Positions 38,483 to 51,095 of a DNA stretch of 64,000 nucleotides are shown here, piece by piece. A program made the translations under genes and the position numbers. How positions within the stretch are numbered: position 1 is the stretch's first letter; every line of letters begins with the position of its first letter. The notes beneath the pieces were generated by a model. The model saw nothing but the letters and a program-made list of their open reading frames with translations. It was not told where the DNA came from and ran no database searches. The stretch is from Loxodes magnus (taxonomy: Eukaryota > Ciliophora > Karyorelictea > Loxodida > Loxodidae), in contig CAMPDV010002018.1 of assembly GCA_946699065.1 (NCBI GenBank), positions 24,487 to 88,486 of the forward strand, written 5' to 3'.

Positions 38483-40253
38483 AAATAAAATATTATAACT
38501 AAAAAATTTTATACTTAATTTCACTTAAAAGCTTTAACTAAATTTCTACCTTTTGGATTGTAATCTAGAGCTGTTCTCTTTTTCTTATTAGTCTTCTTTA
38601 TACATTAAAAAGATTGAGTTGTATACTAAACTAATATTAGAAATAAGATCTTTTCAATCTGCTGTATTACAAAGTCCTTTAATTATTAAATAAAAAATAA
38701 TTTGGCATATGAAAAAGTCTAATAGACTTTCATAACAAATTAATATAAGATTAGCTATATTATGAGAATATCTTTAGAAAAATATCAGTGGGATATGATA
38801 AAAAATTTTATCAAATTAACTAGAAATCTAAGAAATTTCTCCCAACTAAGTTCTAGTTATTAATATACCTTCCATTCATTATCTCATTAATACATAAAAC
38901 TATTTGCACATACTCTTTATTCCTTCATCTAATTTAGCAAGTAGTTATTAACATGAGATAAGTGGAAAAGATTTGTATGAACTGAATAGTTATTTTAGCT
39001 TAATCTCTTCATTCTTAAATCATATAATTAACCTAAAATATGTCCATACCTTGTAACTAACCCTATATTATAAAACTTCGTTAAATCTTCCTATTCTTTA
39101 AATTAAACGTTTTTTAAATTTAAGTAGTTTGACTCTAGATTAAATTATTGATTATTAATAAGTTAATTGATAAATCAAGTATCTATTCATAAAAAAGGGG
39201 CTTAAAAGGCTTATAAGAAGTTTAATACCAAATAAGAGGGATTTAATAGCTATCTACATATACTTAGTAGCTAATATTTGGGAAAGTTATAATAAGCTAA
39301 TGAGCTCAGTAATAGGTAGTGAAACTAACAAAGCATAAGAGGAAGAATATCCCTCAAATTTGAAGCTAGTTTAAATCCACTTTGCATAAATTCCGTCAGT
39401 ATATCTTCTCTTATTCTACTTATGCAACTAATAGCATAATTATTATTTTATTACTCTAATATTATAAAAATTTAAAGTTACTTAAACTTCTATTTCTATA
39501 TACTCCTAGCTATCTAGTTTCTTAATTCAACTATAAAATTTGTTTCTTCATTTCAGGGAAATCGGTATAACTTGTTTACTTTATTTAGAAAATAAAGCAT
39601 AAAAGCTTTATCTTAAAGCTTATAAATTCTTCATTTTAATCTAAAATTTTATTTCTTTCCTGATATTTAATTTTAAAATTATATCCAGAATAATAAGCTA
39701 AGAGCTTTATACACCTCTATAATTTTATCCTATTTATCAAGAATATTATTAGTTGCATTGCGCATTTGAGCTTATACTTAAACTGATTGGATTCTTCTAT
39801 AACTAAGCTATATAAATAAGCATCCCTAAATATACTTATCATTAGGTACATTTACATAGTATTTGTATTAGTTTATAAAAGCCCTTTGTTTAATAAACCT
39901 TTAAGAAGCTTTAAAGATAATTAATTTTGTGATACTTGCTATTGAATTTAGCTATATTCTAGGAATATATACTCGTATATATTTAAACCCTTATCTTTAT
40001 CAAGTTACCTAAAATTCTGGTTTTTCCCTCTATTTAAATTTAGATCATATAGTGAAATTTTACTCGACAGCATTAATGATATAAGGAATAGTAAGAAATC
40101 TACTTATACAGCTTTAGATAGCTGATATTTACTTCAAAGTAAGTCTATAATTGTAGATTAGTGTTAGAGTGAAAAGAGTGCATCGCGACTGAAAATTAAT
40201 ATGCTTTAATTTATATTCCTGCATTTTGTTTCCCTATTTTTATTATTATATTT
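38483..40253. other. AT-rich intergenic DNA
   Basis: I see no gene, RNA or repeat here. Confidence 0.55.
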
Positions 40254-41522
40254 ATGGATATTGCTAAGAAAAAGAAAGAAGCTGAAGATCATATTGCAAA
40301 GTCTTAGTTGAAGAGATAAGTCAAAAGAGGAAATTAATCAAAAAGAGAATCTTCAAGTTATAGCGAAACTAAAATTCCTTCTCCCATAAGAAGAGATAAT
40401 AAATTTGAGGCTAGTAAAAAGCAAATCGCTTAGATAGTCTCTCTACTATCAGAAGAGAGATAGCAGAATGAATTAAAAAAGGAATCTTATGTGAAGGAAA
40501 AAGTCTAAGTTCTACCTCTGTTTGAAGCAAAGCTATAATCTCAAAAGTCTTAATTAACTACTCTAATTGAGCAGTAGTATTAGCAAAACGTAACCGCTTA
40601 CTCTAAGGATTAAGAGACTTTAGTTGAAGTCCTTAAACAGATCCAATTACTATCTGAATTGCTAAATTCAATAAATAACTAATGCGAACTAGCATCTAAG
40701 AATTTAGAAGTTTAGGTAAAGACTAATAAAAAGCTATAAAATTAGCTTACGGTTTTATAAAAGTAAATTAATTAGAACCAACTTTAAGATAGTGTCAACT
40801 CTGATAAACAACATTCCAACTCTTAGTCGAGAAAAAGTAAGAAGAGTACTTAGAATACTTAGCAATAAAAAGATTAGTAAAAAATCTAAGGATATCAAAG
40901 CTTGAAAATATAGATTTCTGAATAATCTAATAAGAGCAAGAAAAATGATGTTAACTCTGTTTAAGATCCTGAAGAAGATAGAGAAGATTATAATCTCAAA
41001 AGTAAATATAATGAAAACGAGTAGCTTTAAGAATTCTTCAAAGGAGTATAAGAAATTCTAGGAATTCAAGAAGTATCAGATAAAGAAGATTTGTATAAGC
41101 AAATCGTTAAATAAACTAGATAAAAAGTCATGGACCTTGAACTCAATATCTAATAGATTTCAGACCAGAATTAAAAGATTGCGTAAGAAAAATAAGAAGT
41201 TTAAGGTACTCAAGATTAAGAGATTATAGAGTAAAATGAGTATAAAAATAAGTTCGAGCAAGTTTCTTAACTTTATAATAACTGTAAAACGGAGTTAGAT
41301 TAGACATATAGTCAGCTAAAAAGCCTTTAAGGAGTTTTTGACCAAAACAACTTAGAAGAAAATAATAATTTGCAAATTGAAGAAGATCAAACCTAAGAAA
41401 TTGATAAAAACATAAGTGAGACCAAAAAAGTCAAAGCTAAAAAGAAAAAAGTAGCAAAGAAACAGATAATACAGTCAGTACTTCAAAAGAAGAATGTGAA
41501 AAACGCTTTAAAGTTGACCTGA
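40254..41522 (+). CDS. Gln/Lys/Glu-rich coiled-coil protein, function unknown
   Basis: The gene encodes 422 residues, from ATGGATATTGCTAAG to TGA, with no internal TGA. It starts with a basic N-terminus (MDIAKKKKEAEDHIAK), then a Ser-rich patch (KRESSSYSETKIPSPIRRD). Long heptad-like stretches follow (EVLKQIQLLSELLNSINNQ; DQNQKIAQEKQEVQGTQDQ; EYKNKFEQVSQLYNNCKTEL), broken by a Ser/Gln-rich linker (about residues 175-225), and the protein ends with a very basic tail (KKVKAKKKKVAKKQ). TAA/TAG-encoded Gln is abundant. The absence of TGA over 420 codons, together with charge-rich heptads, supports a real gene. The pattern fits a cytoskeletal or basal-body structural protein, but that is a guess. 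It lies alone, with 1.7 kb on either side to the neighbouring genes. Confidence 0.85.
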
Positions 41523-43072
41523 GTAAGCAAACTTAAATTTCAAATAATTTCAAATTTAGTTCTTACTTACTAAATAAATAAATTTATTATCTATTTATAT
41601 AAAATATTTGTCTTCTCTAAATAAAATCTTAAGCTAGTTAATAATACAAAAATTATTATAAAGGCTTAATATTAAAAACGAGAGATACATAACTTAAGAA
41701 CTTATATTATCTAATTAATTTTTATAATGATATAGAGAAATTTAGGCTATTAGATACATAGAAATTTAATTAAATATATCTAAAAGAATTTTTTAATCTT
41801 AGAATAAAATAACTTTATTAGTTAATAGGCTTTACTGACTGAAAATAAATAAGTAATTAGAACTATTTTTCATAATAATAAATTTTAAGTGATGCTATTT
41901 TAGATTATCTTAACTATAATTAAAATTAATATATTCATATCACCTAAATTTGATTATAGTTTCGAAAAATTTCATATATGAGCTATATCTTCAAAATTAG
42001 AAAATCTTTATAGTACTTAAAGAGAAAAATCAAATTTTTGCAAGACCAAAATTTCAGAATCTAATTAACTTAAAGTTTCAACAAAAAAGAATTGCTTAAT
42101 TATTGCTCATGGATATATGGTATATGTGTTGAACTAAATATTAGCTTTAACTTGATATATTTCTATCTATTAATTACTAAAAAGCGTTCAATTTTCAATT
42201 TAATATATGAATATAGTACTATAATACTTTATGTCTTATAAACAAATACTTCATGCTGTATTTTTAATTAGAACTTAAAGCAGAAATAATAAAATAAAGA
42301 GTTTCTTAGATTGTTAGGTTTACTACTTAGGGATTTTATCTTAATAATATAGATTTTATTGGAGCCTATATTGATATGCTAATATCTAAACAAATAAATT
42401 TATATATAGCTAATATGACTTAAATAATACTTAAATTTCTCTTTTATTATTGATAATTATAGATAACAAACTTCTTAAGCTGTATTTTATACAAGCTAGT
42501 ACGCTTTTTACTATTTTCTTTATAATGTAGCTTTTTTATTAAGATATAATAAAACTGATTAAAGTTGTTTTTTACATACATGTGAGAGATGAATAAATTA
42601 TTAGGATATGCTTGTATTTTTAATTATATATAATCTTAATTATTTACAATACTAAATAGCATTGTAGCTAATATACCCTATAGCTTTTATTAAATAATCC
42701 CTAATAAATTATTAAGAATATAAATAGTTTTAGTAATAAATCTAAAATCCCCGGTATTTATTCAGGAGAAGTTAAAATTATCACTAGCCTAGTTACATTG
42801 TAGTTATGTACTATGAAACAAATTTAGTAGCAAAGCAGATAATTTAGAATTTAAACCAGGTGAAAATTACAATATATACATTAGTTAAGATAAGAGTTAA
42901 TAATAAACATACTGCAAGGACTCAAAGTTAAATATAAGTAAGAGAATGTAAACCTTAAAATTGTTTATTGAGTTCAACTATGTATTTAGTATGAAAAAAG
43001 ATAAAAGAGTATTTAATGTATTTATTTAGTATTAGATGCTTTAAAAGTTTTTTATAAAATGAGATTTATGTT
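41523..43072. other. AT-rich intergenic DNA
   Basis: The 3' ends of the coiled-coil gene (plus) and the dimethylargininase gene (minus) face each other across this stretch. I recognise nothing in it. Confidence 0.55.
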
Positions 43073-43858
43073 TCAGATTCTCAAAGAAAGACATGTTAGC
43101 GACCCATCTACTTTGTTAAATTCAGAATTATCAAGTTCAATTATTGGCATGTTTAGTTTCTAAATTTCAAGTTTCACATTAGGAAATCCTTATGCCATTA
43201 TTACTGTCCCATTAATAGATAGTAAGTTGCAAACTAGTCAATCTTCATCCTTGACTTCTATCCTTTCGTATTTTTAAAAATGTTCCATGTTTACAATATC
43301 AGAAAGTCCTATTAATACCTGATTCGTTAGATAACTTATTCCACATTTTAAATGAAGTAATTTTTTTTGCTCAACAATTGTTCCATCCATTCCAAACTCT
43401 TACAAAAAGCTTATCAGTTATTTAGCTCCTTCGTAGTTTGTTCGATTTGAAATTCCGATAAAAAAATGACTATCTACTTGCATAATATCTCCTCCATCAA
43501 GAGTTCCTGGTGCTTATATTTACCTCATCTTTTCTTGAGGATAAATATTGCTTAAGAGCTATTTAACCTCCTAAACTTCTCCTTTTCTACTTTCAGCTCC
43601 AGGGTTAGAAATGATAGCGAAATTTTTGGTAACAACAGCAGTATCTTCAATAAAAACCGAATCAGGAAATTCCTCATTAGGAGGCAGAGTAGTAACTTCA
43701 ACGCCACAACTTTCTAAAGCTTTCACATATTAAGCAAATTATTATAAAGCCTTTTCATAATCAGGTAGTCCTAAATTTTAACTTGCTATGCCATTTATTA
43801 TATTTTAGCAAGGAGTGCGAACAATTGCTTTACTAAAAGTTTTATTCTAAGCCTCCAT
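43073..43858 (-). CDS. N(G),N(G)-dimethylarginine dimethylaminohydrolase (dimethylargininase)
   Basis: This minus-strand gene encodes 261 residues, the usual size for the family. It hydrolyses mono- or dimethylarginine to citrulline and methylamines in the cytosol. Family landmarks in order are KAIVRTP (11-16), NEEFPDSVFIEDTAVV (61-76), SRKGEV (90-95), TLDGGD (119-124), FIGISNRTN (133-141), LHLKCGISYL (168-177) and NKVDGSLTCLSLR (248-260). Likely catalytic residues are Asp121 or its neighbours in LDGGD, His169 and the nucleophile Cys256. One in-frame TGA gives Trp in DEDWLVC (about 207); the stop is TGA, four codons after the Cys-containing block. The gene looks complete and intron-free. The related arginine deiminase is longer and lacks this spacing. 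Confidence 0.95.
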
Positions 43859-44392
43859 TTTTTATTATACAATAGATAAAGCTAATATATCCTTTATGCC
43901 ACTCCTCAACAACTCCAGAATTACATATAACTAAAAATAATAATGAAAGAGCTTTCTTCTTATCATCTATCTTCATTCTTTCTATTTCTATATTATACTT
44001 CTATTTTAAAGCCTTCTTATTTCTCTTTGCTTCATAATACTAATTTAATATTCACTTGTTTAAATCTAATTAAATACTAATAAGCAAGTATTATAAAAGG
44101 ATTAAAGTAGATAGAAGGAAGGAGATCATTAAATTCGAGTTAACCAGAAAACTGCTAAACAAAAATACGAAACTTATCTTAAATCATTAACTCTGCTAAT
44201 TATTAGAAGCAAAAACATTAAAAACCCATTTAGACATTAAAAGATTATCATTTAAAATACTCATTAATAGAATAAAAATTATCAAGCTGGAAATCTAGAT
44301 TGCTTGCTCTACTTATAATTGATAGCTTTATATTAATTTAATAAATTAAACTAAAAATAAGGGAAGAGCACTTTGAGATAATTGCTCTATTT
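43859..44392. other. AT-rich DNA upstream of the dimethylargininase gene
   Basis: No signal is recognised here. The candidate plus-strand frame that follows stays free of in-frame TGA into this stretch but has no ATG in it. Confidence 0.4.
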
Positions 44393-45793
44393 ATGTAAAT
44401 GAGGAAATAATCTAATGATAAAGAGCTAAAGCCTGAGCTTAACCGATATATGTATATTAGTCTGATTTTTGAAGAAGATATATCAAAATACAAATCAAAT
44501 TTTAAAAAATTAAGAACTTTTTAGATGAAAGAAGCTTAAGCAAAACTTAAAAAGATTGTAATAAATACCTTAATAGAATTATCATCTTCCCCATTTGGTA
44601 ATTTTTAATAAGAATTTTATTAACAAAAATTAAAAAGGCCTTTAGTTATGAAATTTGAAGTTAGTCACTCTTTATTTTATTCATTTCAATTAAGATAAAT
44701 AAGAATCATTTAAAGAAGCAGTGAATCATAAAAAATTAATTATAAATAATTGATTTTCATTTAACAAGTTTATGATAGCTTTACTATTAATTCTGCATAT
44801 ATAGCCTTAGGTTAATAATTTTGAAAATAAGCATCGAAACATTTTATTCTGCTATTTGAACAGAATCATCAGAACGTTTTTTAACTAATCAATGAATATA
44901 ACCACTTCTGCTTATACAGCTTATATACAATAAATTTGTATTATTATAACAATTTCTAAGTCTCTTTAACTAGTTCTATGGTTATAATTAAGAGCCTAGG
45001 TATGTATTAATAAATTTTATATTTTAATATAAGATAAAAGAATATAGTTAAAATCTAGAATGCACAAGTGTGTTGCAAGTAGATAAGCACTATTTATTCA
45101 TTTTATTTAATGATATTAATAGTCATTTTTATATTTGGGTACATTAGAGATCAAACTGAGCTTGAGAAAAAGTTAACTAAATTTATCAAAATTAATAATA
45201 AATCTATAAGAACTAATACCTTAAACAATATCTTTGGATTATATTACTAATTAATAAGAAAGGGATTGAAAGTATATTACTCAGATTTTAAGATGAAATA
45301 AACCTTCTTAAAAGCTAAAAAAAGTATGCGCTAAGGAAATAAAAGAATATTTTAAATGATTATTAATTAAACTAGGATTTTAAAAAGCATATTAAAATTA
45401 AGGGAAAGAGAAAAATAGAAATTAGAGGAAATAAATATAAAGATAACTTCATTTTATTTATTTTAAATAAGCAAAAAACTATTAAAGAATAAGTTCTGCT
45501 ACTTATATTGCTATTACTCTCCCTTTTTAGATATAAGTATATAAGAATATAAACTTAAAGGAAAATAGTAAGGAGAAGGAAAAAAATATTCAGTCTAGTT
45601 ATCTCCTATATAAAATTTCCTATTTTCCAAGGAATAATAAACAAAGAGGTTAGCACTTTTAACTTTTATCCTATTTAAAAATATTGAAATATATAGTTAA
45701 GCTTAAGATCTTAAAACTAGGAAAGAGAAATTCAATTTAATGAATGCAAATATTCGCCCTCTTTCCTTTATTTCTATATTTTGGTTCTAATGA
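44393..45793 (+). CDS. Weak candidate ORF, 466 residues, unknown
   Basis: From ATG 44393 to TGA 45791-45793 there is only one internal in-frame TGA. About twenty TGA triplets fall on this strand in the interval, nearly all in the other two frames. That bias is what coding would give in this genome, but with many frames and windows to choose from it could arise by chance. The product is Lys/Ile/Leu/Gln-rich (EEDISKYKSNFKKLRTFQ; LEKKLTKFIKINNKS; RKEKFNLMNANIRPL), with a possible single hydrophobic stretch (MILIVIFIFGYI) in the middle. I recognise no family. It sits between the minus-strand dimethylargininase gene and the plus-strand carboxypeptidase gene. Confidence 0.25.
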
Positions 45794-46351
45794 CATCAAT
45801 TTAATTTAAAGACATACTTAACTAGACATTCTGAAATAAAATTTTCAGTGATACAAAAAATAAAAATCATATATAAAATTCATTTCACTAGCTTAAAATA
45901 TTTTCATCACCTATAAAAGTAATCAAAGTTAAAGGGTATATTCAAATTATATTTAATCAATATCTAGTAAATAACTTAAATTAGTTAATTACGAATTTCT
46001 AAGAAGTAGCTGCTAGTAGTAATCAAAAGCAGCTAAATTAGAAAATTATTTTATGTGAAATAACTTAAGCATTATTACTTATATTCCTACCTTTGATATT
46101 TTTATACTCTACATTATATTTCATTTCAACAGTAATATTTTATTAGTAATCTAAAAACGCAAATTGAAAAAATCGAAATTTAGAAATTAGATTTCTAATC
46201 CTGAAATTTTAAGTTCGTAATATTCTATTGGATATGCATATATAATTTTGGATAGTCCTGCTAAAATTAAATATACTGATTAAACGTTTGGGAGAGATAG
46301 ATAATAGTAATTATTTTTAAAGGTAGATTTGAGTGAATTGTAAAATTTAAA

Positions 46352-49066
46352 ATGTCAAGAATGTTAAATTTAAGTTCTAAGAAAGTATCGGAGTTTTAGA
46401 ATTAACTAGAAAATCAGAAGGGAAATAAGTCCAAATTTGTATTTGATTACTTAAAGCATATAAGCCCTCCTTTACCTCTTGTTGAAGGTTGTATTGAACC
46501 AGAATGACCTAGATGTGGAACTAATTTAAGGATATTTCCTTCAATACGTTTTTAAGGAATTGAACCCGTTCAACCAATTGGAGAAATTGAATCTAATTTT
46601 GATCCTATGAGAATGTTTAAAGGTTTAATAAAAGAATAGGAGTTGTTATTGGCAGTAGCTGGTGCTACTTAATGTAATGTGGTTTATAAAAGAATGGAAA
46701 ATTAGAAGGATTATCTATGCAATATACGTGAGCTTATTACAAAGGATTATAAACAAAAGCCTGATTTCTCAAAGCTACCTCCATATTATCGTCTTAAAGG
46801 CCCCACAGATAGAACTTTGATATTTGAATCTAGATTTGAAAGTGGAAACTTAGATACAGCAGTAAAAGTTAAATAATATGAATACAACTTACTCTTACAA
46901 GTAGATATAAACACAAAAGGTTATACCCAATGATTTTACTTCTCAATCTAAAATGCCAGAAAGGGAGAATCAATCAAATTCAATATAATGAACTTCTAAA
47001 AGCCAAATTCTTTATTCAATGAAGGGATGAAAATACTAGTTCATAGCGAAATAGAACATAAGAGATCGAATTAAGGATGGTTTAGAGCTGGAAGAAAGAT
47101 AAAGTATTTTTGTAATGGGTATAGAAGAGGGAATAGGATTGATAATTTTTATTATACTCTTACTTTTGTAATTGACATCCTATACGATAATGACACTCTA
47201 CACTTAGCCTATTGCTATCCATATACTTACTCCGATCTTATTAACGATCTGCAAAATATAGAAAATGACTACATTAAAAGGACTTTTGTTGCTAGAACTG
47301 TTTTATGTAGAACTCTAGCAGGAAATCGATTTGACTATTTGACTATTACTAATCCTATTATGTAAAGGGAAAAAAGAAAGATGAAAGCTGGTGTGTTTAT
47401 GTAAAGTAGAGCTCATCCCGGTGAATCTAATAGTAGCTGAATGATGAAAGGAGTGATTGATTTCTTAACAGGAAACTCAAGTGAAGCTTAGATACTCAGA
47501 GACAGATTTGTATTCAAAGTAATTCCAATGATTAACATTGATGGAGTCATTAACGGAAATTATCGTTGCTCTCTAGCAGGTGCAGATTTAAACAGAAGGT
47601 GAAAAAACCCATCTAAAGTATTGCATCCTGAAGTTTACTATGCTAAAAGGCTTTGTAAGAACTTCGCAAAGGAATATCATTTAGAGTTAATTATAGATTT
47701 CCACGGACATTCCAGGAAGAAAAATGTATTTGGCTATGGAAACAATATAAAAGATAACCCCTAAGCAACTAGATATTTTCCCTTTCTACTCAGCAAAATA
47801 TCTCCTTTTTTCAGTTTTCAGAACTCTAGATTTAGTATGCAAAAGAGTAAAGAATCAACATTGAGAATGACTCTGTTTTAGGAACTCCAATGTAATAACA
47901 CTTTTACAATAGAATCTTCATTTTGTGGCTCAGATTACGGAAATTTCAAGAATCTGCATATTAATAGTGATCAATTGCAAGAAGTAGGGAAGTCCATTTG
48001 CTTGACTCTTCTTATAATATCAGAGTAAAAAAGACAAATACCACCTGAGCTAGAACTTAATTAAAAACCTATGATTAAAGAATAATCTCAGCAAACTTCA
48101 GAAGCTACTGTAGAAGGTAACTCTGAAGTATTTACATATATAGATGGCAAGTAAATTGCACAGCAGTTAATAAAGAAATTTAATTTACCTAGTTAAAGAG
48201 AACTAATGTAAGAACTACTTATGAGCTAAGAAGATAGTTAAGATTCCTGTGAATCAGAAAGTGATGGATCAGATTCTTGTCCTTCTGACGACAACCTCAG
48301 TCAAAAATAGCTGGAAAGACTTTTGCCAATAAAAAATGGAAGTAAAAGAGCTAAAAAGCCTAAAAGTTAAGAACATAAATTGATTACTTAAAAGCTTTTT
48401 AAAAAGAAGCAAGAAAATGATCTCAAAATCTCAATAAGTAAGAAAATAAAGGAGCAACTAAAAGAAACAACCAAAGAGTAGACCTAAGAAATGACAAAAG
48501 AACAATGCACAAACTGCGGAGAAGATTTGGAAACTGAACATAAATGTAAGCGAATAACTCCAAAGCTTAAATCTCCTATGAAGTAAAGATCATTGATCAC
48601 TTAAAAAGCTTAATAAAAATATTCTTATATAAACTATAAGGGAATTTAAGTAACAGAATCAAGTACTTAGACTTCTGGTCTTCCTTTATCTCACTTTATA
48701 AGAGCAATAAGAAGACTCTCGATATCGAAAAATCCCTAAAATAATGCGTTGAACTAATAAAGTTATAGAAGATCTGATCAATAATCAGGTTTTAGAAGAA
48801 ATCCAAGCTTAGAAAAACTGAAGTAAGCTCGCTTTAACAGTAGTTAATAACCTTTATCAAGTAGAAATGATTAAGCAAGTACTTAAAATAGCACAATATA
48901 AAATAGCATGAACTTGACAGGACGAGTCCTGAGATAAAGCTGGAATTTTATGTCTAAAGCATCAACTCAGAGAATGGACACTCCTTACTTCCATCAATCA
49001 AGAAAACTACTAGAAAAATCAGAAATTGGTATGCGACATTTGTCATTTATCAGAAAAAACCCTTGA
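46352..49066 (+). CDS. Cytosolic carboxypeptidase, M14 family (tubulin deglutamylase type)
   Basis: The gene encodes 904 residues. It would remove glutamates from tubulin tails or other proteins, in cytosol or cilia. The N-terminal cytosolic-carboxypeptidase domain has [12 protein letters not shown] and TQWFYFSI (Trp194 = TGA). The M14 domain has HPGES (zinc ligands His355 and Glu358), SSWMMKG (Trp363 = TGA), [23 protein letters not shown] (Trp417 = TGA), [16 protein letters not shown] (third zinc ligand His451) and the catalytic Glu521 in [14 protein letters not shown] fourth TGA gives Trp52 in EPEWPRCG. The last 350 residues are Ser/Gln/Lys-rich with an acidic patch and a small cysteine motif, [14 protein letters not shown] (from about 719). 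No TAA or TAG ends it; TGA does. It is a complete, intron-free gene, and the four TGA positions are tryptophans of the family or fit the context. Confidence 0.96.
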
Positions 49067-49985
49067 ACTACTTTCTAATTTTATAATGTAAGCATAAAAA
49101 TTCAAAACTTTTCATATTTGAATCTTCATTTGAGAAAAGGCAAATATCTAATAAGCTATTTCAATTACTTAAAACCATTTAATATAATAATAAAGATAAT
49201 TTAATTGATTTAAGGAATTTCAAGCAAGATTAAATAAAATGAATATTCTTCAATAGTAATTTCACATTATTTAATTAATAATGGTTATTTATTCTATATC
49301 ATGTAAATCTCAGTTAATCATTTCAATAGGAGTTATTAGGAGTAAGCTTTATTTCATAATAGGAACTTATAAATGTTCCATAGAAAGCTCGAGGCGAGAG
49401 TGGAGCTTGAATTAAAAAGGAAATTTAAGTAATTAAAACTAAACTTATGCTAGATTTAATTAAAGGCTTATTTAAAAAAACAATATTAAAAGTTAAATTC
49501 CTAATGTATAAAAGTGAAAGATTAAGACTTACATAGATGTAATTTAATTATATAAAGCCTATGAAACTAAGCAGACGAATCAATAAAATTTAGCAAAGTA
49601 TTGGATACATATACTAGCAAATTATTTTCTTAATCTAGCTTCAGATTTTTAGAGATAAAATAATGACTAACTAAAATAAAGGAAGATATTATTAATAATT
49701 ATAAATAATAAAATTCCTTAATAACTTTAAATTACAAAATTATAGAAGCCAAGTTATCGAGATATAAAAGAATAAGCTATTAAAGCGAATCTTCTAAACA
49801 CATTTAGTGAGTTATTTAAGTAAAATAGTCTTTTCATCTAAAGCATCTTTTTTATGAAGCTAGGAAGAAATTTCATAATTTTATTTATTTACAGATTATA
49901 AATTGAAGTCAAACAATTTCTTTATTAATTCCTTTTATTCCTTAAAGGAAAGAGATAGCTTATTAATTTTATTATAATATATAAA
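49067..49985. other. AT-rich intergenic DNA
   Basis: No feature is recognised between the carboxypeptidase gene and SINE-like element H. Confidence 0.55.
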
Positions 49986-50412
49986 ATGGATGTCGGCCGC
50001 GTCAGCCAAACTAGTAGGCTATCTGGTGCAGTGTATACTACATTTCGAGTAATCTCACACTAGATGCCACCACGGGAAAGGGTGGATAAGCTCCGTTGAG
50101 ACATAACTAACTTACCCTGAAGGTTCTCTCTAGCAGTATGAAAGTTTGACTGACGGACCTTCTAATTACTGACTTAATAACTATCTCTTATTTGGACCTT
50201 ATTCAAGAAAACTGAGCATTTGAATCAAGATTTTAGAATAATTTTTAATAAGAAGATTCCCCATTTGGAGAAGCTGACATGACTCATCTGACCTCTAGAA
50301 TTTTAACAAGAAACATGAGAACATTTTCTTAATATTAAATATTAATATTAAAATAACTGCGCGCCAATGAGGTTCTACGCGCTCTATAATCATTTTTATT
50401 TATTTATTTATT
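49986..50412 (+). mobile_element. SINE-like element H (shares 5' head with G, 3' end with F)
   Basis: A GC-richer insert starts at ATGGATGTCGGCC. Its head shares GTCA..AA..AGTAGG..ATCTGGTGCAGT with element G. The tail has GAGGTTCTACGCGCTCTATA (from 50369), one mismatch from element F, followed by an ATTT repeat. The tail can fold, with GCGCG pairing to CGCGC around a short loop (50360-50380). It therefore links two otherwise unlike elements into one modular family. A weak B-box-like string, TTTCGAGTAATC, lies 30 bases after the shared head, but I would not call a promoter from it. Target-site duplication is unclear in the AT-rich flanks. Confidence 0.65.
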
Positions 50413-51095
50413 ATATAGAAACCTCGATAGAAAAGTTTAACTTTAAGTAAAAAGATTTTCTAAAAGAGAAAGCTTTTATAGTTGGTATATTAATTTAAAT
50501 ATCTATGCATAGGCTCTTAGTTTAATATGACATTTTTTTAATTCAAACCTTAAAACTAAATTTTTCCTTATTGCATTCATTAAAATTCAACTTATTTAGT
50601 TGGCTATTTAAAGGATAAGCTATGCTTATAGCTTCCAAAATATAAAATGCTACATTCTCTTATAATTTATACTTAAATCTTTTTAAAATACTAGGATTAT
50701 AATTTAAGATTGAAGGTTAGATCTTAAAGAATCTTGCCAATTATTACAAAGGGATTTTAGTATGAAATTGTAGTATCACAGCATATACTTCACTAGTCAA
50801 AATTACTCAAGATATAATTTTATAATTCAGCTTAAGCTTTTTCCTCTATTAAATGTAAATTTTCATTTATGATACAAATATAACTTTTTTCTTAACTAAT
50901 AATCTAGTCTTTCAGCAAGGCCAGACTATCAATAAATAAACTCATAAGGTAAGCAGCTGATACTTAAACTCTTGGTATCTTTTAATTTAAATGCTTCTTT
51001 ATGAATGATATAGCGGAATAAATGATTTAAAAGTAGTTTTAATGGAATATCTTCCAATATCATATTAAATAAGTAGATTTATATATAGCTATTAT

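Noticed and set aside
49986-50120. tRNA gene or tRNA-derived head at the start of SINE-like element H
   Set aside because: The B-box-like string TTTCGAGTAATC is a poor match and no cloverleaf could be folded by eye.
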